Assembly (NCBI RefSeq): GCF_003337435.1
Contig: NZ_QPJS01000003.1
Location: 1-64,000, forward strand
Direction: 5' to 3'
Length of the DNA: 64,000 bases
From: Schleiferia thermophila
Lineage (GTDB): Bacteria > Bacteroidota > Bacteroidia > Flavobacteriales > Schleiferiaceae
In this document: positions 43,357 through 52,401 of the stretch, in pieces
How positions within the stretch are numbered: position 1 is the first letter of the stretch
How the letters are laid out: each line of letters begins with the position of its first letter
Notes under the pieces: generated by a model
Seen by the model: only the letters and a program-made list of their open reading frames with translations
Database searches by the model: none
Told to the model about the DNA's origin: nothing
Program-made: the position numbers and the translations under genes

Positions 43357-44679
43357 CTAAATGTATCTGGAAGCTTTTTTCTTTCGGACTTCTCTCATTT
43401 TCACTCCTGATAAGAAGATGATGGCCAGTAAAAAGAAAACGGCCAACATAAGTGCTGATGATTTCATACTGCCTGTGATGCCAATGATGGCCCCGTAGAG
43501 GAAAGTACCCACTACGATTGCAATTTTTTCAGTTATGTCATAAAAACTGAAAAAACTTACTGTGTTTTCAGTAGGGGGGATCATTTTGGAATAAGTGGAG
43601 CGTGCCAGGGACTGAATGCCCCCCATTATAAGTCCGACGGTACTCCCCAGGGCAAAAAATTTGTACATCACATATGCATCGTTTGCGTCAAGGAAGTATG
43701 CCATAGTGGATACAGTAATCCAGATACTTACATTCACCATCAGCGCTCGGATGTTGCCTACTTTTGAGGAAATAAAAGCAAACAATTGTGCTCCGGCTAT
43801 TCCAAAAAACTGTATCAGAAGTATGGTGAGAATTAGTTGATTGCTCTCGAGCTTTAGCTCCTGACTGCCAAACAAGGTGGCAATCAAAATAATGGTTTGC
43901 ACACCGACGCTAAAGAGAAAAAAAGAAAACAGATACAATTTTACATATGGCATTCGCATGATTTGTTTAAAGACTTGCCTGATTCGGATATATCCTGATA
44001 CCAGGTATCCCCTTCTGAATCGGTTTGTTCTATGGGTCTTGGGCAGGTATTTAAACGTAATCTGAGCAAAACCCGCCCACCAGATGCCAACGGTCAGAAA
44101 GCTAAATCTGGTAGCGTGAGCTGCATTTTTAAAACCGAAAGTTTCGGGATAAGTGATTGTAATTAAATTTATAATCAGCAGCAAGCTGCTTCCGAGGTAA
44201 CCTAATGAATAACCTCTGGCACTCAGTTCATCATGTTGTTCAGGTGGTGCTATTTCCGGTAAATAGGAATTGTAAAATACAATACTGCCCCAAAAACCAA
44301 TACTTGCTAAAATACTGAGCGCCAAGGCTGCAATTACCTGATTTTCGCTCGTAAAAAAGTACAATGCCGTTGAGCTCAAGGCTCCCAGGTAGCAGAAAAA
44401 TTGCAAAAATTTCTTTTTGCTACCGGTAGAATCCGCTATACCCGATAAAATAGGGGATACAATTGCTACCAACAAAAAGCTCAAAGACAGAGAATAACTG
44501 TAAATTTCGGAATTGGCAAAAGTTCTGCCGAGAAACTGAACCGCCCCATTACCAGCTGACGTGACAGAAGCGAAATAAATCGGAAAAATCGCTGTGCCAA
44601 TTACAAGTGAATACACAGAATTTGCCCAGTCATAAAATGCCCATGTCCATTGTTCTTTAGGCAGCTTGCGTCTGTACAT
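43357..44679 (-). CDS. MFS transporter, UMF1 family
   Basis: This 440-residue protein has about twelve TM helices and the UMF1-type N-terminus (WAFYDWANSVYSLVI). The group is related to the yeast vacuolar effluxer Atg22, which exports amino acids, but bacterial substrates are not established. GYLGSSLLLIINL and GGIQSLARSTYSKMIP are further family segments. It heads the run MFS-maf-mtgA. Upstream the minus strand has TATCTTCG (44702-44695), one mismatch from the -7 consensus. Confidence 0.87.
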   Translation of the reverse strand: MYRRKLPKEQWTWAFYDWANSVYSLVIGTAIFPIYFASVTSAGNGAVQFLGRTFANSEIYSYSLSLSFLLVAIVSPILSGIADSTGSKKKFLQFFCYLGALSSTALYFFTSENQVIAALALSILASIGFWGSIVFYNSYLPEIAPPEQHDELSARGYSLGYLGSSLLLIINLITITYPETFGFKNAAHATRFSFLTVGIWWAGFAQITFKYLPKTHRTNRFRRGYLVSGYIRIRQVFKQIMRMPYVKLYLFSFFLFSVGVQTIILIATLFGSQELKLESNQLILTILLIQFFGIAGAQLFAFISSKVGNIRALMVNVSIWITVSTMAYFLDANDAYVMYKFFALGSTVGLIMGGIQSLARSTYSKMIPPTENTVSFFSFYDITEKIAIVVGTFLYGAIIGITGSMKSSALMLAVFFLLAIIFLSGVKMREVRKKKASRYI

Positions 44680-44902
44680 GCAAAAAATTTCGGGCGAAGA
44701 TAGGGAGGTGCTTTTACTTTAAAAATAAATAGTCATTTTTAAGAGGACATCACTTCTATTGCTGTATTGAATGGGGCTCCATGCTGATCCATACTTCTGG
44801 TCATTATCTTTGAAATGCATTCATGGGCATTATTGCACAATTGAAACCCATGGTTATCGGCCATTAAAATTCATTTTATTTAGAGTGCTCTCTTAAAAGC
44901 CT

Positions 44903-44910
44903 TACTTTTG
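44903..44910 (+). promoter_or_regulatory. TAnnTTTG -7 box for rocD
   Basis: TACTTTTG matches the Bacteroidota -7 consensus exactly. The transcript would start near 44917, after the upstream in-frame GTG at 44910 and before the ATG at 44940, so it decides the rocD start. The rest of the gap (44680-44902) shows only a weak long-loop dyad, CATGGG...CCCATG. Confidence 0.5.
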
Positions 44911-44939
44911 TGACAAATACTTGTATAAAGAATTTTGCT

Positions 44940-46190
44940 ATGATTTCTCAAATGGAAGAGATTACCTCTGCATTGGCCATCGAATTGGAATACAAATACG
45001 GCGCACACAATTATCACCCCATCCCGGTGGTGATTGACCGGGGAAAAGGGGTCTATGTCTGGGATGTAGAAGGAAAAAAATATTTTGACTTTCTCTCAGC
45101 TTATTCTGCTGTTAATCAGGGGCATTGTCATCCGAAAATAATCAATGCTCTTATCGGACAGGCACAGAAACTCACCCTCACTTCCCGAGCATTTCACAAC
45201 AGTGTATTGGGCATCTTCGAAAGATACATCTGCGAACTCTTTGGTTATGAGCGGGTGCTACCGATGAATACCGGAGTAGAAGGGGGTGAAACTGCCGTCA
45301 AACTCGCTAGGAAGTGGGCCTATGAAATAAAGAAAATACCCCAAAATCAGGCAATTATACTCTTTGCTGAAAACAATTTCTGGGGGAGGACACTTGCAGC
45401 CATCAGCTCGTCCACTGATCCGGAAAGCTATACTAATTACGGCCCATTTTTGCCCGGCTTTCAGATTATACCGTACAATGACCTTGCAGCATTGGAAGCA
45501 CATCTTTCGTCCAATCCCAACATAGCTGCCTTTATGGTAGAGCCCATTCAGGGAGAGGCCGGAGTGATTGTCCCTGACGAGGGATATCTGGCAGGAGTCA
45601 GAAAATTGTGTACCAAATACAATGTCTTATTTATAGCCGATGAAGTACAAACAGGAATTGGCCGCTCTGGCAAGATGCTGGCCACTGACTACGAAGACGC
45701 CCGCCCTGATATACTTATCCTGGGCAAAGCTCTTTCAGGTGGTGTGATGCCAGTCTCTGCAGTCCTGGCAGATAGTGAGGTGATGCTCACCATCAGACCC
45801 GGGCAACACGGCAGCACCTTTGGTGGCAATCCTCTGGCGTGCACTGTAGCTATGGCAGCTCTTCGTGTGGTCATAGATGAGGATTTACCAGCTAATGCCC
45901 GAATAATGGGAGAGATGTTCAGACAAAAAATGACGGAAGTGATGAATCAAAGACCTGATTTGATTTCAGATGTGAGAGGAAAGGGCCTGCTAAATGCCGT
46001 TCAGATTAATGATAGCCCGGACAGTAAAACTGCCTGGAATCTATGTCTGTCGCTTAAAGATAAAGGCCTTCTGGCAAAACCTACACACGGAAATATTATT
46101 CGGTTTGCACCTCCTCTGGTCATAGATAAAGAACAAATGCAGGAAGCTCTCGATATACTGACTGAAGTTTTTCTTGAGTTTAAAAAATGA
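44940..46190 (+). CDS. rocD: Ornithine--oxo-acid transaminase
   Basis: This 416-residue class III PLP aminotransferase transfers the delta-amino group of ornithine to 2-oxoglutarate, giving glutamate semialdehyde. It shows the ornithine aminotransferase start [22 protein letters not shown]-like region (residues 21-42), [16 protein letters not shown], the PLP-ring Asp234 ([11 protein letters not shown]) and the Schiff-base Lys263 (ILGKALSGG). Its stop overlaps the start of the thioredoxin-like gene (ATGA). Confidence 0.94.
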   Translation: MISQMEEITSALAIELEYKYGAHNYHPIPVVIDRGKGVYVWDVEGKKYFDFLSAYSAVNQGHCHPKIINALIGQAQKLTLTSRAFHNSVLGIFERYICELFGYERVLPMNTGVEGGETAVKLARKWAYEIKKIPQNQAIILFAENNFWGRTLAAISSSTDPESYTNYGPFLPGFQIIPYNDLAALEAHLSSNPNIAAFMVEPIQGEAGVIVPDEGYLAGVRKLCTKYNVLFIADEVQTGIGRSGKMLATDYEDARPDILILGKALSGGVMPVSAVLADSEVMLTIRPGQHGSTFGGNPLACTVAMAALRVVIDEDLPANARIMGEMFRQKMTEVMNQRPDLISDVRGKGLLNAVQINDSPDSKTAWNLCLSLKDKGLLAKPTHGNIIRFAPPLVIDKEQMQEALDILTEVFLEFKK

Positions 46191-46807
46191 TAAGCACTAC
46201 TACAGACCGTAAGCTTTGGCTCTCTTCAAAAGTTGCCAAAGCTTTTTCTTTTGATGAATATCTCTATCAGATTGAACAAATTTTATCCCAACCATACCCG
46301 GAAAGTGTTCAGAAACAGAATAGCTATCATACTTATATAGCAATGAATTACCAGCGAATGAATCGCTGGTTAAAAGTATTGAAGCCAACATCTTTTACAT
46401 TCAGCTTTTCGGTACAAAAGTCTCTCGTACTTCTCACACTCACAGAAAGCTGGTGTGGGGATGCAGCGCATATCCTTCCAATACTTTACTTTATCTGCAA
46501 ACAGAATGGCCTTGAATTGAAACTCCTTTACCGAGATGAGCATCCGGATTTGATGGACGCTTACCTGACAAATGGCAGTCGCAGCATTCCTAAAGTAATC
46601 ATACTCGACACTGAACTCAATGAGTTGGGCAGCTGGGGTCCCAGACCAGCTGATGCGCAGAAATTGTACAACCGCCTGAAATCCAGTACAAGCGATTTGA
46701 ACACTATCATTCACAAACTTCAGCTATGGTATAACCGAGATAAGGGGGTGCATACTTTTTTGGAAGTACAGGAAGTTTTAAAGTCACATTCCAGTACGTA
46801 CTTTTAA
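46187..46807 (+). CDS. Thioredoxin-family protein with a single active-site cysteine
   Basis: This 206-residue protein has a thioredoxin-like fold. [13 protein letters not shown] sits where thioredoxins have WCxxC, but only the first Cys remains (CGDA), and the cis-Pro segment SIPKVIILD follows. It has no signal peptide, so it is probably cytoplasmic. Related Bacteroidota proteins are annotated only as 'thioredoxin family protein'. It is translationally coupled to rocD by a 4-nt overlap. A monothiol site argues against a general disulfide reductase. Confidence 0.75.
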   Translation: MISTTTDRKLWLSSKVAKAFSFDEYLYQIEQILSQPYPESVQKQNSYHTYIAMNYQRMNRWLKVLKPTSFTFSFSVQKSLVLLTLTESWCGDAAHILPILYFICKQNGLELKLLYRDEHPDLMDAYLTNGSRSIPKVIILDTELNELGSWGPRPADAQKLYNRLKSSTSDLNTIIHKLQLWYNRDKGVHTFLEVQEVLKSHSSTYF

Positions 46808-46823
46808 TCTTTAATACAATACC

Positions 46824-47339
46824 CTACACTCTGCTTTTTCGACGTTTTAATTCAAAGGCAAACTTAAGAATCAGCAAAATAATCGGAACAGATAAAATTA
46901 CAAAGACGATAATCGAAAACAAATTAGGCGATAATGGATCATAACCTATTGGAAACCAAATGGATCGGTAGACGATTATCAAACTACCTGTAGAAACAAT
47001 CAGCTTACAAATCGTAAGGAGTTTAATTAGAAATCTTTCCGAAATATCTCTTCTATGATCATCATTGGTATTTGGCGATAGCAGAAGATCTGGATTTTTC
47101 TGAAGGGATGAGAGCAATGCGTACAGCAGTAAAGCCATGAATGGAAGAAAGTAAAGATTCGATTTGTGACCTGCTTTGTCGGGTAGTCCATTCAGGCCGT
47201 AAGATATGTAGATTTCATCCGGAAGCCTGGAATAAGAATCAAATACGATAAAAAACGATATAATTATCAGCACAATGGCCAGACTCTCAAGCAGATAATC
47301 TATCACAAGTAAGAGCTTTAGAGGCTTTTTCACGACCAT
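46824..47339 (-). CDS. DUF1648-like membrane protein
   Basis: This 171-residue protein has about four TM helices. The loop after the first helix, YSRLPDEIYISYGLNGLPD followed by AGHKS, matches the DUF1648 pattern (LPDxIPxHFNxxGxPDxWGxKS). Related domains occur in SdpI-type immunity proteins, but this protein is shorter and its role is unknown. It is transcribed alone, convergent with the thioredoxin-like gene. Confidence 0.7.
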   Translation of the reverse strand: MVVKKPLKLLLVIDYLLESLAIVLIIISFFIVFDSYSRLPDEIYISYGLNGLPDKAGHKSNLYFLPFMALLLYALLSSLQKNPDLLLSPNTNDDHRRDISERFLIKLLTICKLIVSTGSLIIVYRSIWFPIGYDPLSPNLFSIIVFVILSVPIILLILKFAFELKRRKSRV

Positions 47340-47524
47340 TGCTTTAAAGCATCAAAGAAATAGCTTCACAAATATATATGCAATACTCACAAAAAAAATT
47401 ATTGATTTGAAAAAGTAAATACACCTTTTTACATGAAATAAAAACAATTTCTTTACTTACAGTTTAAACAAGGTTCATTAAAAAAGAAAACAATCCTATG
47501 AACTTTCACTTTTGATTGCGCCTG

Positions 47525-47532
47525 TACATTTG
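47525..47532 (+). promoter_or_regulatory. TAnnTTTG -7 box for the Nif3-DUF164-TPR operon
   Basis: TACATTTG is an exact -7 match, 38 nt before the ATG at 47570. No clear -33 TTTG stands at the usual spacing; a TTTG at 47511-47514 is too close. The rest of the 230-bp gap is AT-rich with nothing else recognised. Confidence 0.4.
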
Positions 47533-47569
47533 AGTACATAAAAAGAATAGAAAGCAAACGGGAATAAAT

Positions 47570-48667
47570 ATGGAAAAATTAAAGAACATTTTAGCCAGTT
47601 TGTCCACGCATATACCTGATAGCATGAGTGAAAGCTATGACAATACAGGGCTTCTTATAGGTAGCGATGATATGGAAGTACACAAAGTATTGGTCGCATA
47701 TGAAATCACAAACGAGGTCATAGATGAAGCCATTTCATTGGGCTGTCAGGTGATTTTGACTCACCATCCTCTTATATTTAAGCCTTTAAAGAAGATTACC
47801 GGACAGAATGAAGTCCAGAGAATGGTCAAACGAATGATAAAGTCAGGTCTAGCCCACATTGCGGTTCATACCAACGTTGACAACATCGTCAGCGGTCTTA
47901 ATAAATCGCTTTCAGACCAAATCGGCCTTACTAACTTCAGAATCCTTAAATCGGGTAAAGACCGGTTATTTAGTCTTGTCGTATTTGTTCCGAAAGGAGA
48001 CTTTGAAAAGGTCGAGCAGAGCATATTTAAGGCTGGAGCAGGACATATCGGCAAGTATTCCCATTGTGGTTATTCCGTTGATGGAAAAGGGAGTTTTCTA
48101 CCTTTGGAGGGCTCTAACCCGGCCATTGGGCAGCTGGGTCAGCTGGAACGTGTGGATGAAAAAAGACTTGAAGTAATAGTACCAGGCAGAAAACTCACAT
48201 CTGTACTATCAGCTATGAAAAAAGCCCATCCATATGAAGAGGTTGCGCATTTCATAATTCCGTTGGAGAATGTAGATCCGGAATCGGGCTCCGGAGGCTT
48301 GGGTGAGCTTAGTCAAGCAATGGATTTTGATGACTTTATTGTTCATCTCAAATCTGTTTTAAATTTAAAATCAATAAAAATCTCAGTAAAGCATCCGGAA
48401 AAAATACAAAAAGTAGCAATATGTGGAGGATCAGGAAGTTTTCTTATACAGGAGGCTAAGGCCTCCGGCGCCGATGTCTTTATCACGGCTGATGTAAAGT
48501 ATCATGATTTTTTTGAAGCAGACGATTCCTTTGGTATTATTGATCCGGGGCATTATGAGAGTGAAATAATGATTGTCAATGAATTTGCAAAATTTTTGGA
48601 GAAAAATTTCCATACATTTGCAGTCCTACTTTCAAAAGTTAATACAAACCCCGCAATAACAATTTAA
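47570..48667 (+). CDS. Nif3-like dinuclear metal-centre protein
   Basis: This 365-residue protein of the NIF3/YbgI family forms toroidal hexamers with a two-metal site. The conserved metal residues are seen in LTHHPLIF (His65, His66), HTNVDNI, and the C-terminal ADVKYHDFFEA and PGHYESE. The extra middle domain (about residues 130-230, with AHPYEEVAHF) is the CutA-like insert of the longer form. Proposed roles range from GTP cyclohydrolase 1 type 2-like to metal chaperone, and none is settled. It heads a three-gene run with gaps of 6 and 0 bp. Confidence 0.92.
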   Translation: MEKLKNILASLSTHIPDSMSESYDNTGLLIGSDDMEVHKVLVAYEITNEVIDEAISLGCQVILTHHPLIFKPLKKITGQNEVQRMVKRMIKSGLAHIAVHTNVDNIVSGLNKSLSDQIGLTNFRILKSGKDRLFSLVVFVPKGDFEKVEQSIFKAGAGHIGKYSHCGYSVDGKGSFLPLEGSNPAIGQLGQLERVDEKRLEVIVPGRKLTSVLSAMKKAHPYEEVAHFIIPLENVDPESGSGGLGELSQAMDFDDFIVHLKSVLNLKSIKISVKHPEKIQKVAICGGSGSFLIQEAKASGADVFITADVKYHDFFEADDSFGIIDPGHYESEIMIVNEFAKFLEKNFHTFAVLLSKVNTNPAITI

Positions 48668-48673
48668 CACTTT

Positions 48674-49450
48674 ATGAGCCAGGAAGTTACCGTAGAAATG
48701 AAACTTCGAGCACTCTACGATTTACAACTGATAGATTCCAGAATCGATAAGATAAAAGCTATTCGAGGAGACCTGCCACTAGAAGTTCAGGACTTAGAGG
48801 ATGAAATAGAAGGATTGCATACAAGAGTCGATAAGCTTAAAAATGAAATTTCCGAGCTGGAAAACGACATAAAAGCCAAGAAGATTTTTATAAAAAGCTG
48901 TCTCGATAAAATAACAAAATATAAAGAACAGCAAAAAAATGTAAGAAACAACAGAGAATTCGAAGCAATATCCAGAGAGATTGATTACCAGGAGCTCGAG
49001 ATCCAGCTGGCTGAGAAAAGGATGAAAGAGGCCAAATCCAGAATCGAAAACAAAAATGCTCAAATAGCCACTGCCGAAGAGAAAATAAAAGAACTGTCAA
49101 ACCATCTTGACTTCAAAAAACAGGAACTTGAATCCATAATGAGCGAAACTGCCAAGGAAGAAGAACTCTTGAAAAAGAAATCAGAGGAATTCGCATCTTT
49201 GATAGAACCTAGATTGTTGGCAGCCTACCGTCGCATCAGAGAACGGATGAAAAATGGCTTAGCTGTGGTGCCTGTCGAAAGAGGAGCATCAATGGGGTCA
49301 TTTTTCACCATTCCGCCTCAGCGTCAGCTTGAAATTCAATCGAGAAAAAAAATCATCATCGATGAACACAGTGGCCGGATTCTGGTGGATTCTGATTTGG
49401 CGCGTGAGGAAGAGGAAAAAATCAATCATCTCATCTCTTCCGTATTGTAA
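48674..49450 (+). CDS. DUF164-like coiled-coil protein with degenerate zinc ribbon
   Basis: This 258-residue protein has a long antiparallel coiled coil (about residues 10-180, rich in Glu/Lys/Leu heptads) followed by the C4-zinc-ribbon region of the DUF164/CT398 family. In canonical members that region has two CxxC pairs (CGGC and CEHC type). Here the matching segments read GASMGSFFTIPPQ and DEHSGRILVD, so all four cysteines are absent. I recall similar cysteine-less forms in other Bacteroidota, so the loss may be lineage-wide. Such proteins usually sit next to Nif3, as here. The function is unknown. Confidence 0.87.
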   Translation: MSQEVTVEMKLRALYDLQLIDSRIDKIKAIRGDLPLEVQDLEDEIEGLHTRVDKLKNEISELENDIKAKKIFIKSCLDKITKYKEQQKNVRNNREFEAISREIDYQELEIQLAEKRMKEAKSRIENKNAQIATAEEKIKELSNHLDFKKQELESIMSETAKEEELLKKKSEEFASLIEPRLLAAYRRIRERMKNGLAVVPVERGASMGSFFTIPPQRQLEIQSRKKIIIDEHSGRILVDSDLAREEEEKINHLISSVL

Positions 49451-50956
49451 TTGAAGACGTTTTCAAAAATATTTGGGAGGGGTTTCGTATCGAAATCCCT
49501 TTTTTTGTTTATTTTAAATATCTCACCCGATCAGACAAACGGATATTTTGATCACTCTCGCAGGATAGTACTTGCCTACGAACGGATTCAGGATTTTTAT
49601 CTAGCTGACGCTTCTAAACTTTTACAAGCTGAGGCCAGGCAAGCTCCGAAAAATGTGGCTGTGGAAGCTGCTATGGCTGCATTGATCTTTGCAGAAGCTA
49701 CGGCTCGCGATGAAGACGTATTTACAAAACAGAGCATTATAAGACTTAAAAAGATACAGTCAAAAATCAATAACGATACAGCTAGTAATGTTCATCACCT
49801 AATAGCCGAAGTTGAAATAGCCATTTATTGTGGTCTGCTGCAGGTTAGGCTAAATAATCGGCTCAGGGCAGCTTCAGAATTCCTAACCGCATATACTACA
49901 TCCAAAAATGCATATAAAATGCACCCTCAAAATCCAGTTGTGAAACTTCTTTGGGGTAATATGATTGCAACTATTGGAAGTTTACCTCCCGAGCTAAGAA
50001 AATATTTGTCCTTTGTGGGGTATACAGGCGATGTAAAAAAGGGGGTGGATCTGATGAAAGAGGCACATCGACGCATACTAAACAACAAGACTTACAAAAT
50101 CTATTCGACCAGGGCCAATATTCTGTTTTTAATATCTGCAAAACAATTAGTGGATAATGAGGAAATCCTCCCGGAGAGTTTTGGAATTGATCCGATGGAA
50201 AATTATGTAACTGCAATTGTATCGGCTAAGGTACTCATGGAGCAGGGCTATAATGATACTGCACTTAAAATCCTCAAACAAATCCAACCAAAAGAAGGGC
50301 AGTTTCCCCTCCATTATTTTCATTATTTGTTTGGTAAAGGGTTGTTAGCTGCCGGAGATTCGGAGTGTGAAACAAGTCTTTTGACGTTTTTACAGAATTA
50401 TAAAGGCATGCATCATGTAAAAGCTGCACATCGTCTGTTGGCATGGCACTACCTGCTGGCAAATGATATAAAAAAAGCGGATTCATTGATGGCTTTGGTG
50501 CCAACTGTTGGGCTGTCGGTTATAGGACCTGATCAACAAGCTGAAAGAGATGCAGAAGAACGGTTAAATCTAACTCTTATCCGCTCGAGAATATTGTTTG
50601 ATGGAGGATATTTGGATGAAGCTTTGGAAATTCTCTTGTCTGATTCTGGAAAGAAGTGCTGTAAAGATCCCATCGAAATGGCTGAATACCATTATCGACT
50701 TGGAAGGGTATACCAGAATAAAGGATGGATATATCCGGCGATTGAAAACTTTGAAAAAGCATTTTCTCAACACCAACAGCCTGCTTTTAACAGAGCCAAC
50801 TCGGCCTTACAGGCCGCTTTACTCTATGAGAAACTTGGAATACATGGTAAGGCGACATATTATTATTCCAAATGTTTGGAATTGAAAAATTTTCCTTACC
50901 AAGAGGGCATTCATCAAAAAGCAAAAGCCGGTCTCATCAGAATGGGTGCTTACTGA
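49451..50956 (+). CDS. TPR-repeat protein with possible signal peptide, TTG start
   Basis: This 501-residue protein starts with a TTG immediately after the stop of the upstream gene; no ATG occurs until far into the protein, so TTG is the likely start. A basic n-region and hydrophobic stretch (KSLFLFILNI) could be a signal peptide. The rest is helical with tetratricopeptide-like repeats, clearest at the C-terminus (AEYHYRLGRVYQNKGWIYPA, then AALLYEKLGIHGKATYYYSK). Its partner and function are unknown. A bidirectional terminator follows. Confidence 0.75.
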   Translation: MKTFSKIFGRGFVSKSLFLFILNISPDQTNGYFDHSRRIVLAYERIQDFYLADASKLLQAEARQAPKNVAVEAAMAALIFAEATARDEDVFTKQSIIRLKKIQSKINNDTASNVHHLIAEVEIAIYCGLLQVRLNNRLRAASEFLTAYTTSKNAYKMHPQNPVVKLLWGNMIATIGSLPPELRKYLSFVGYTGDVKKGVDLMKEAHRRILNNKTYKIYSTRANILFLISAKQLVDNEEILPESFGIDPMENYVTAIVSAKVLMEQGYNDTALKILKQIQPKEGQFPLHYFHYLFGKGLLAAGDSECETSLLTFLQNYKGMHHVKAAHRLLAWHYLLANDIKKADSLMALVPTVGLSVIGPDQQAERDAEERLNLTLIRSRILFDGGYLDEALEILLSDSGKKCCKDPIEMAEYHYRLGRVYQNKGWIYPAIENFEKAFSQHQQPAFNRANSALQAALLYEKLGIHGKATYYYSKCLELKNFPYQEGIHQKAKAGLIRMGAY

Positions 50957-50982
50957 TCGAAAAGTGATTTTTTTTGAAAAAC

Positions 50983-51020
50983 AAAAAGGCTATTGTCATA
51001 GAACGAACAATAGCCTTTTT
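50983..51020. terminator. Bidirectional intrinsic terminator between TPR and exbD genes
   Basis: AAAAAGGCTATTGT (50983-50996) and ACAATAGCCTTTTT (51007-51020) form a perfect 14-bp stem with a 10-nt loop. T-runs flank it on both strands, so it can stop transcription of both convergent units. Confidence 0.9.
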
Positions 51021-51042
51021 TCAAGTGATAATCTTTTAAAAG

Positions 51043-51522
51043 TTACTTTTCTCCGAAGGGTTTTCCTTTTATGGTCGAATAATTAATTTTTAATGCCTGT
51101 GCTCTTCTTAGTTCAAATTTAAGGTCTGTGATCAATCCCATTTTCACTGTTTTATCCGCCTTTATTGAAACCGTCATAAGTGGCCTTTCAGCTTCATTTC
51201 TGCGCTCTCTTTCGTCTGCAATATATGGGCCTATGTCGTTCAGCGTGGCAAATTGATCATTAAGCTGAATTCTGGGTTCTGTACCGAACTGGGCTTGTAG
51301 CGATTTGATCGGAGGACCAATATAGATGTATGATACAAGCGATCTCCTTTCGAGCTTTACAATCTCAGTAGCAAAGGGTTTTCTGTTTTGCACCAGAAGA
51401 GTAACTTCTCGCATTACAGTTGTAACCATAAAAAAGAAAAGCAACATAAATACAATATCTGGAAGCGATGCAGTGGAGATTGCCGGTTGACTTTTACCTG
51501 TTTTTCTTCTAAATTTTGACAT
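51043..51522 (-). CDS. exbD: ExbD/TolR-family protein
   Basis: This 159-residue protein has one N-terminal TM helix with the proton-path Asp in SLPDIVFMLLFFFMVTT, then a periplasmic domain. With ExbB it converts proton flow into work on a TonB-type protein at the outer membrane. It is the last gene of the exbB run and follows the other exbD copy by 1 bp. Confidence 0.9.
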   Translation of the reverse strand: MSKFRRKTGKSQPAISTASLPDIVFMLLFFFMVTTVMREVTLLVQNRKPFATEIVKLERRSLVSYIYIGPPIKSLQAQFGTEPRIQLNDQFATLNDIGPYIADERERRNEAERPLMTVSIKADKTVKMGLITDLKFELRRAQALKINYSTIKGKPFGEK

Positions 51523-51523
51523 G

Positions 51524-52057
51524 TTATTTGAGTTTTACAGGTTCTGCTTCTGAAATTTTCATTGGATAGTAGTCTGCTATTTCTTTTGCCTGGTTCTCTG
51601 TCAGCAGATTAAATTTTCTCCCAAATCTCTTTAAGGATTCTTCGTCTCTGAGTTCATTGTAAGCTGCTGTCAGTTCATTCTGCACCGCTACATACATTTC
51701 GTATGAGGTACCTCTGTCGTTTTGAAGGGAAATGACGTGTTTCTCCGGACTTTCAGAAAGGTTATCCTCTTTACCGAAGTTTGAAATGTGTCTTTTTGCA
51801 TAATCTTTCAGATCTTCGAGTTTCATGTATTGGTCGTCTACTAGCAAGAGGTCCTGACTATTGACCAATACCCTGAGGATGTTTCTCTCTTTGATGGGGG
51901 GTTGCTCCGGTGGTTCACGTTCGTCATAGGGGGGTAATTTTCGGGAAATACCGGAATCCACATCCATTGTGGTAGTTACCAAAAAGAAAATCAAAAGCAG
52001 GAAGGCAATATCTGCCATGGAGCCTGCATTGATTTCCGGGGCTGCTCTTCTTGCCAT
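51524..52057 (-). CDS. exbD: ExbD/TolR-family protein, second copy
   Basis: This 177-residue ExbD/TolR protein has a TM helix and Asp in SMADIAFLLLIFFLVTTT, followed by a longer periplasmic part with a proline-rich start (PPYDEREPPEQPP). The two ExbD copies differ strongly outside the helix, so they are not a recent duplication and may form heteromers. It follows the small membrane protein by 1 bp. Confidence 0.9.
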   Translation of the reverse strand: MARRAAPEINAGSMADIAFLLLIFFLVTTTMDVDSGISRKLPPYDEREPPEQPPIKERNILRVLVNSQDLLLVDDQYMKLEDLKDYAKRHISNFGKEDNLSESPEKHVISLQNDRGTSYEMYVAVQNELTAAYNELRDEESLKRFGRKFNLLTENQAKEIADYYPMKISEAEPVKLK

Positions 52058-52058
52058 T

Positions 52059-52379
52059 TTATTTGAATATTTTCGAAACTTCTACATACAATATTGCCAC
52101 AATTGACAATAGCGTAAGAATATAGAAAGTCGTAAGACCTGTTGCTACCATTTTTGAGGTTACTTCCGTAATGTTCATAGAAGCGGGATAATTGACATAG
52201 TCGCTTCCATCAGCAGAGGTGTACCCAACCAAAGAAATTATCAACAACACAGCAATCCCGATTAGAGCATTCTTTACTTTGCTGAAATGGGTAAAAACCT
52301 TTGATATAGCGAACCCAACTATTGTAGCTACGCAAATGCCTATCAATATGTAGGTCAATGTGATACCAAAATCTATCAT
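52059..52379 (-). CDS. Small three-helix membrane protein in the exbB-exbD operon
   Basis: This 106-residue protein has three predicted TM segments (about 6-28, 36-53 and 80-101) and the short loop GYTSADGSDYVNYP between the second and third. I know no name for it, although small membrane proteins occupy this position between exbB and exbD in other Bacteroidota. The context suggests an accessory subunit of the ExbBD motor; that is inference. Confidence 0.75.
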   Translation of the reverse strand: MIDFGITLTYILIGICVATIVGFAISKVFTHFSKVKNALIGIAVLLIISLVGYTSADGSDYVNYPASMNITEVTSKMVATGLTTFYILTLLSIVAILYVEVSKIFK

Positions 52380-52401
52380 AGGTCGAGGTTTTCAGTTTTT
52401 T

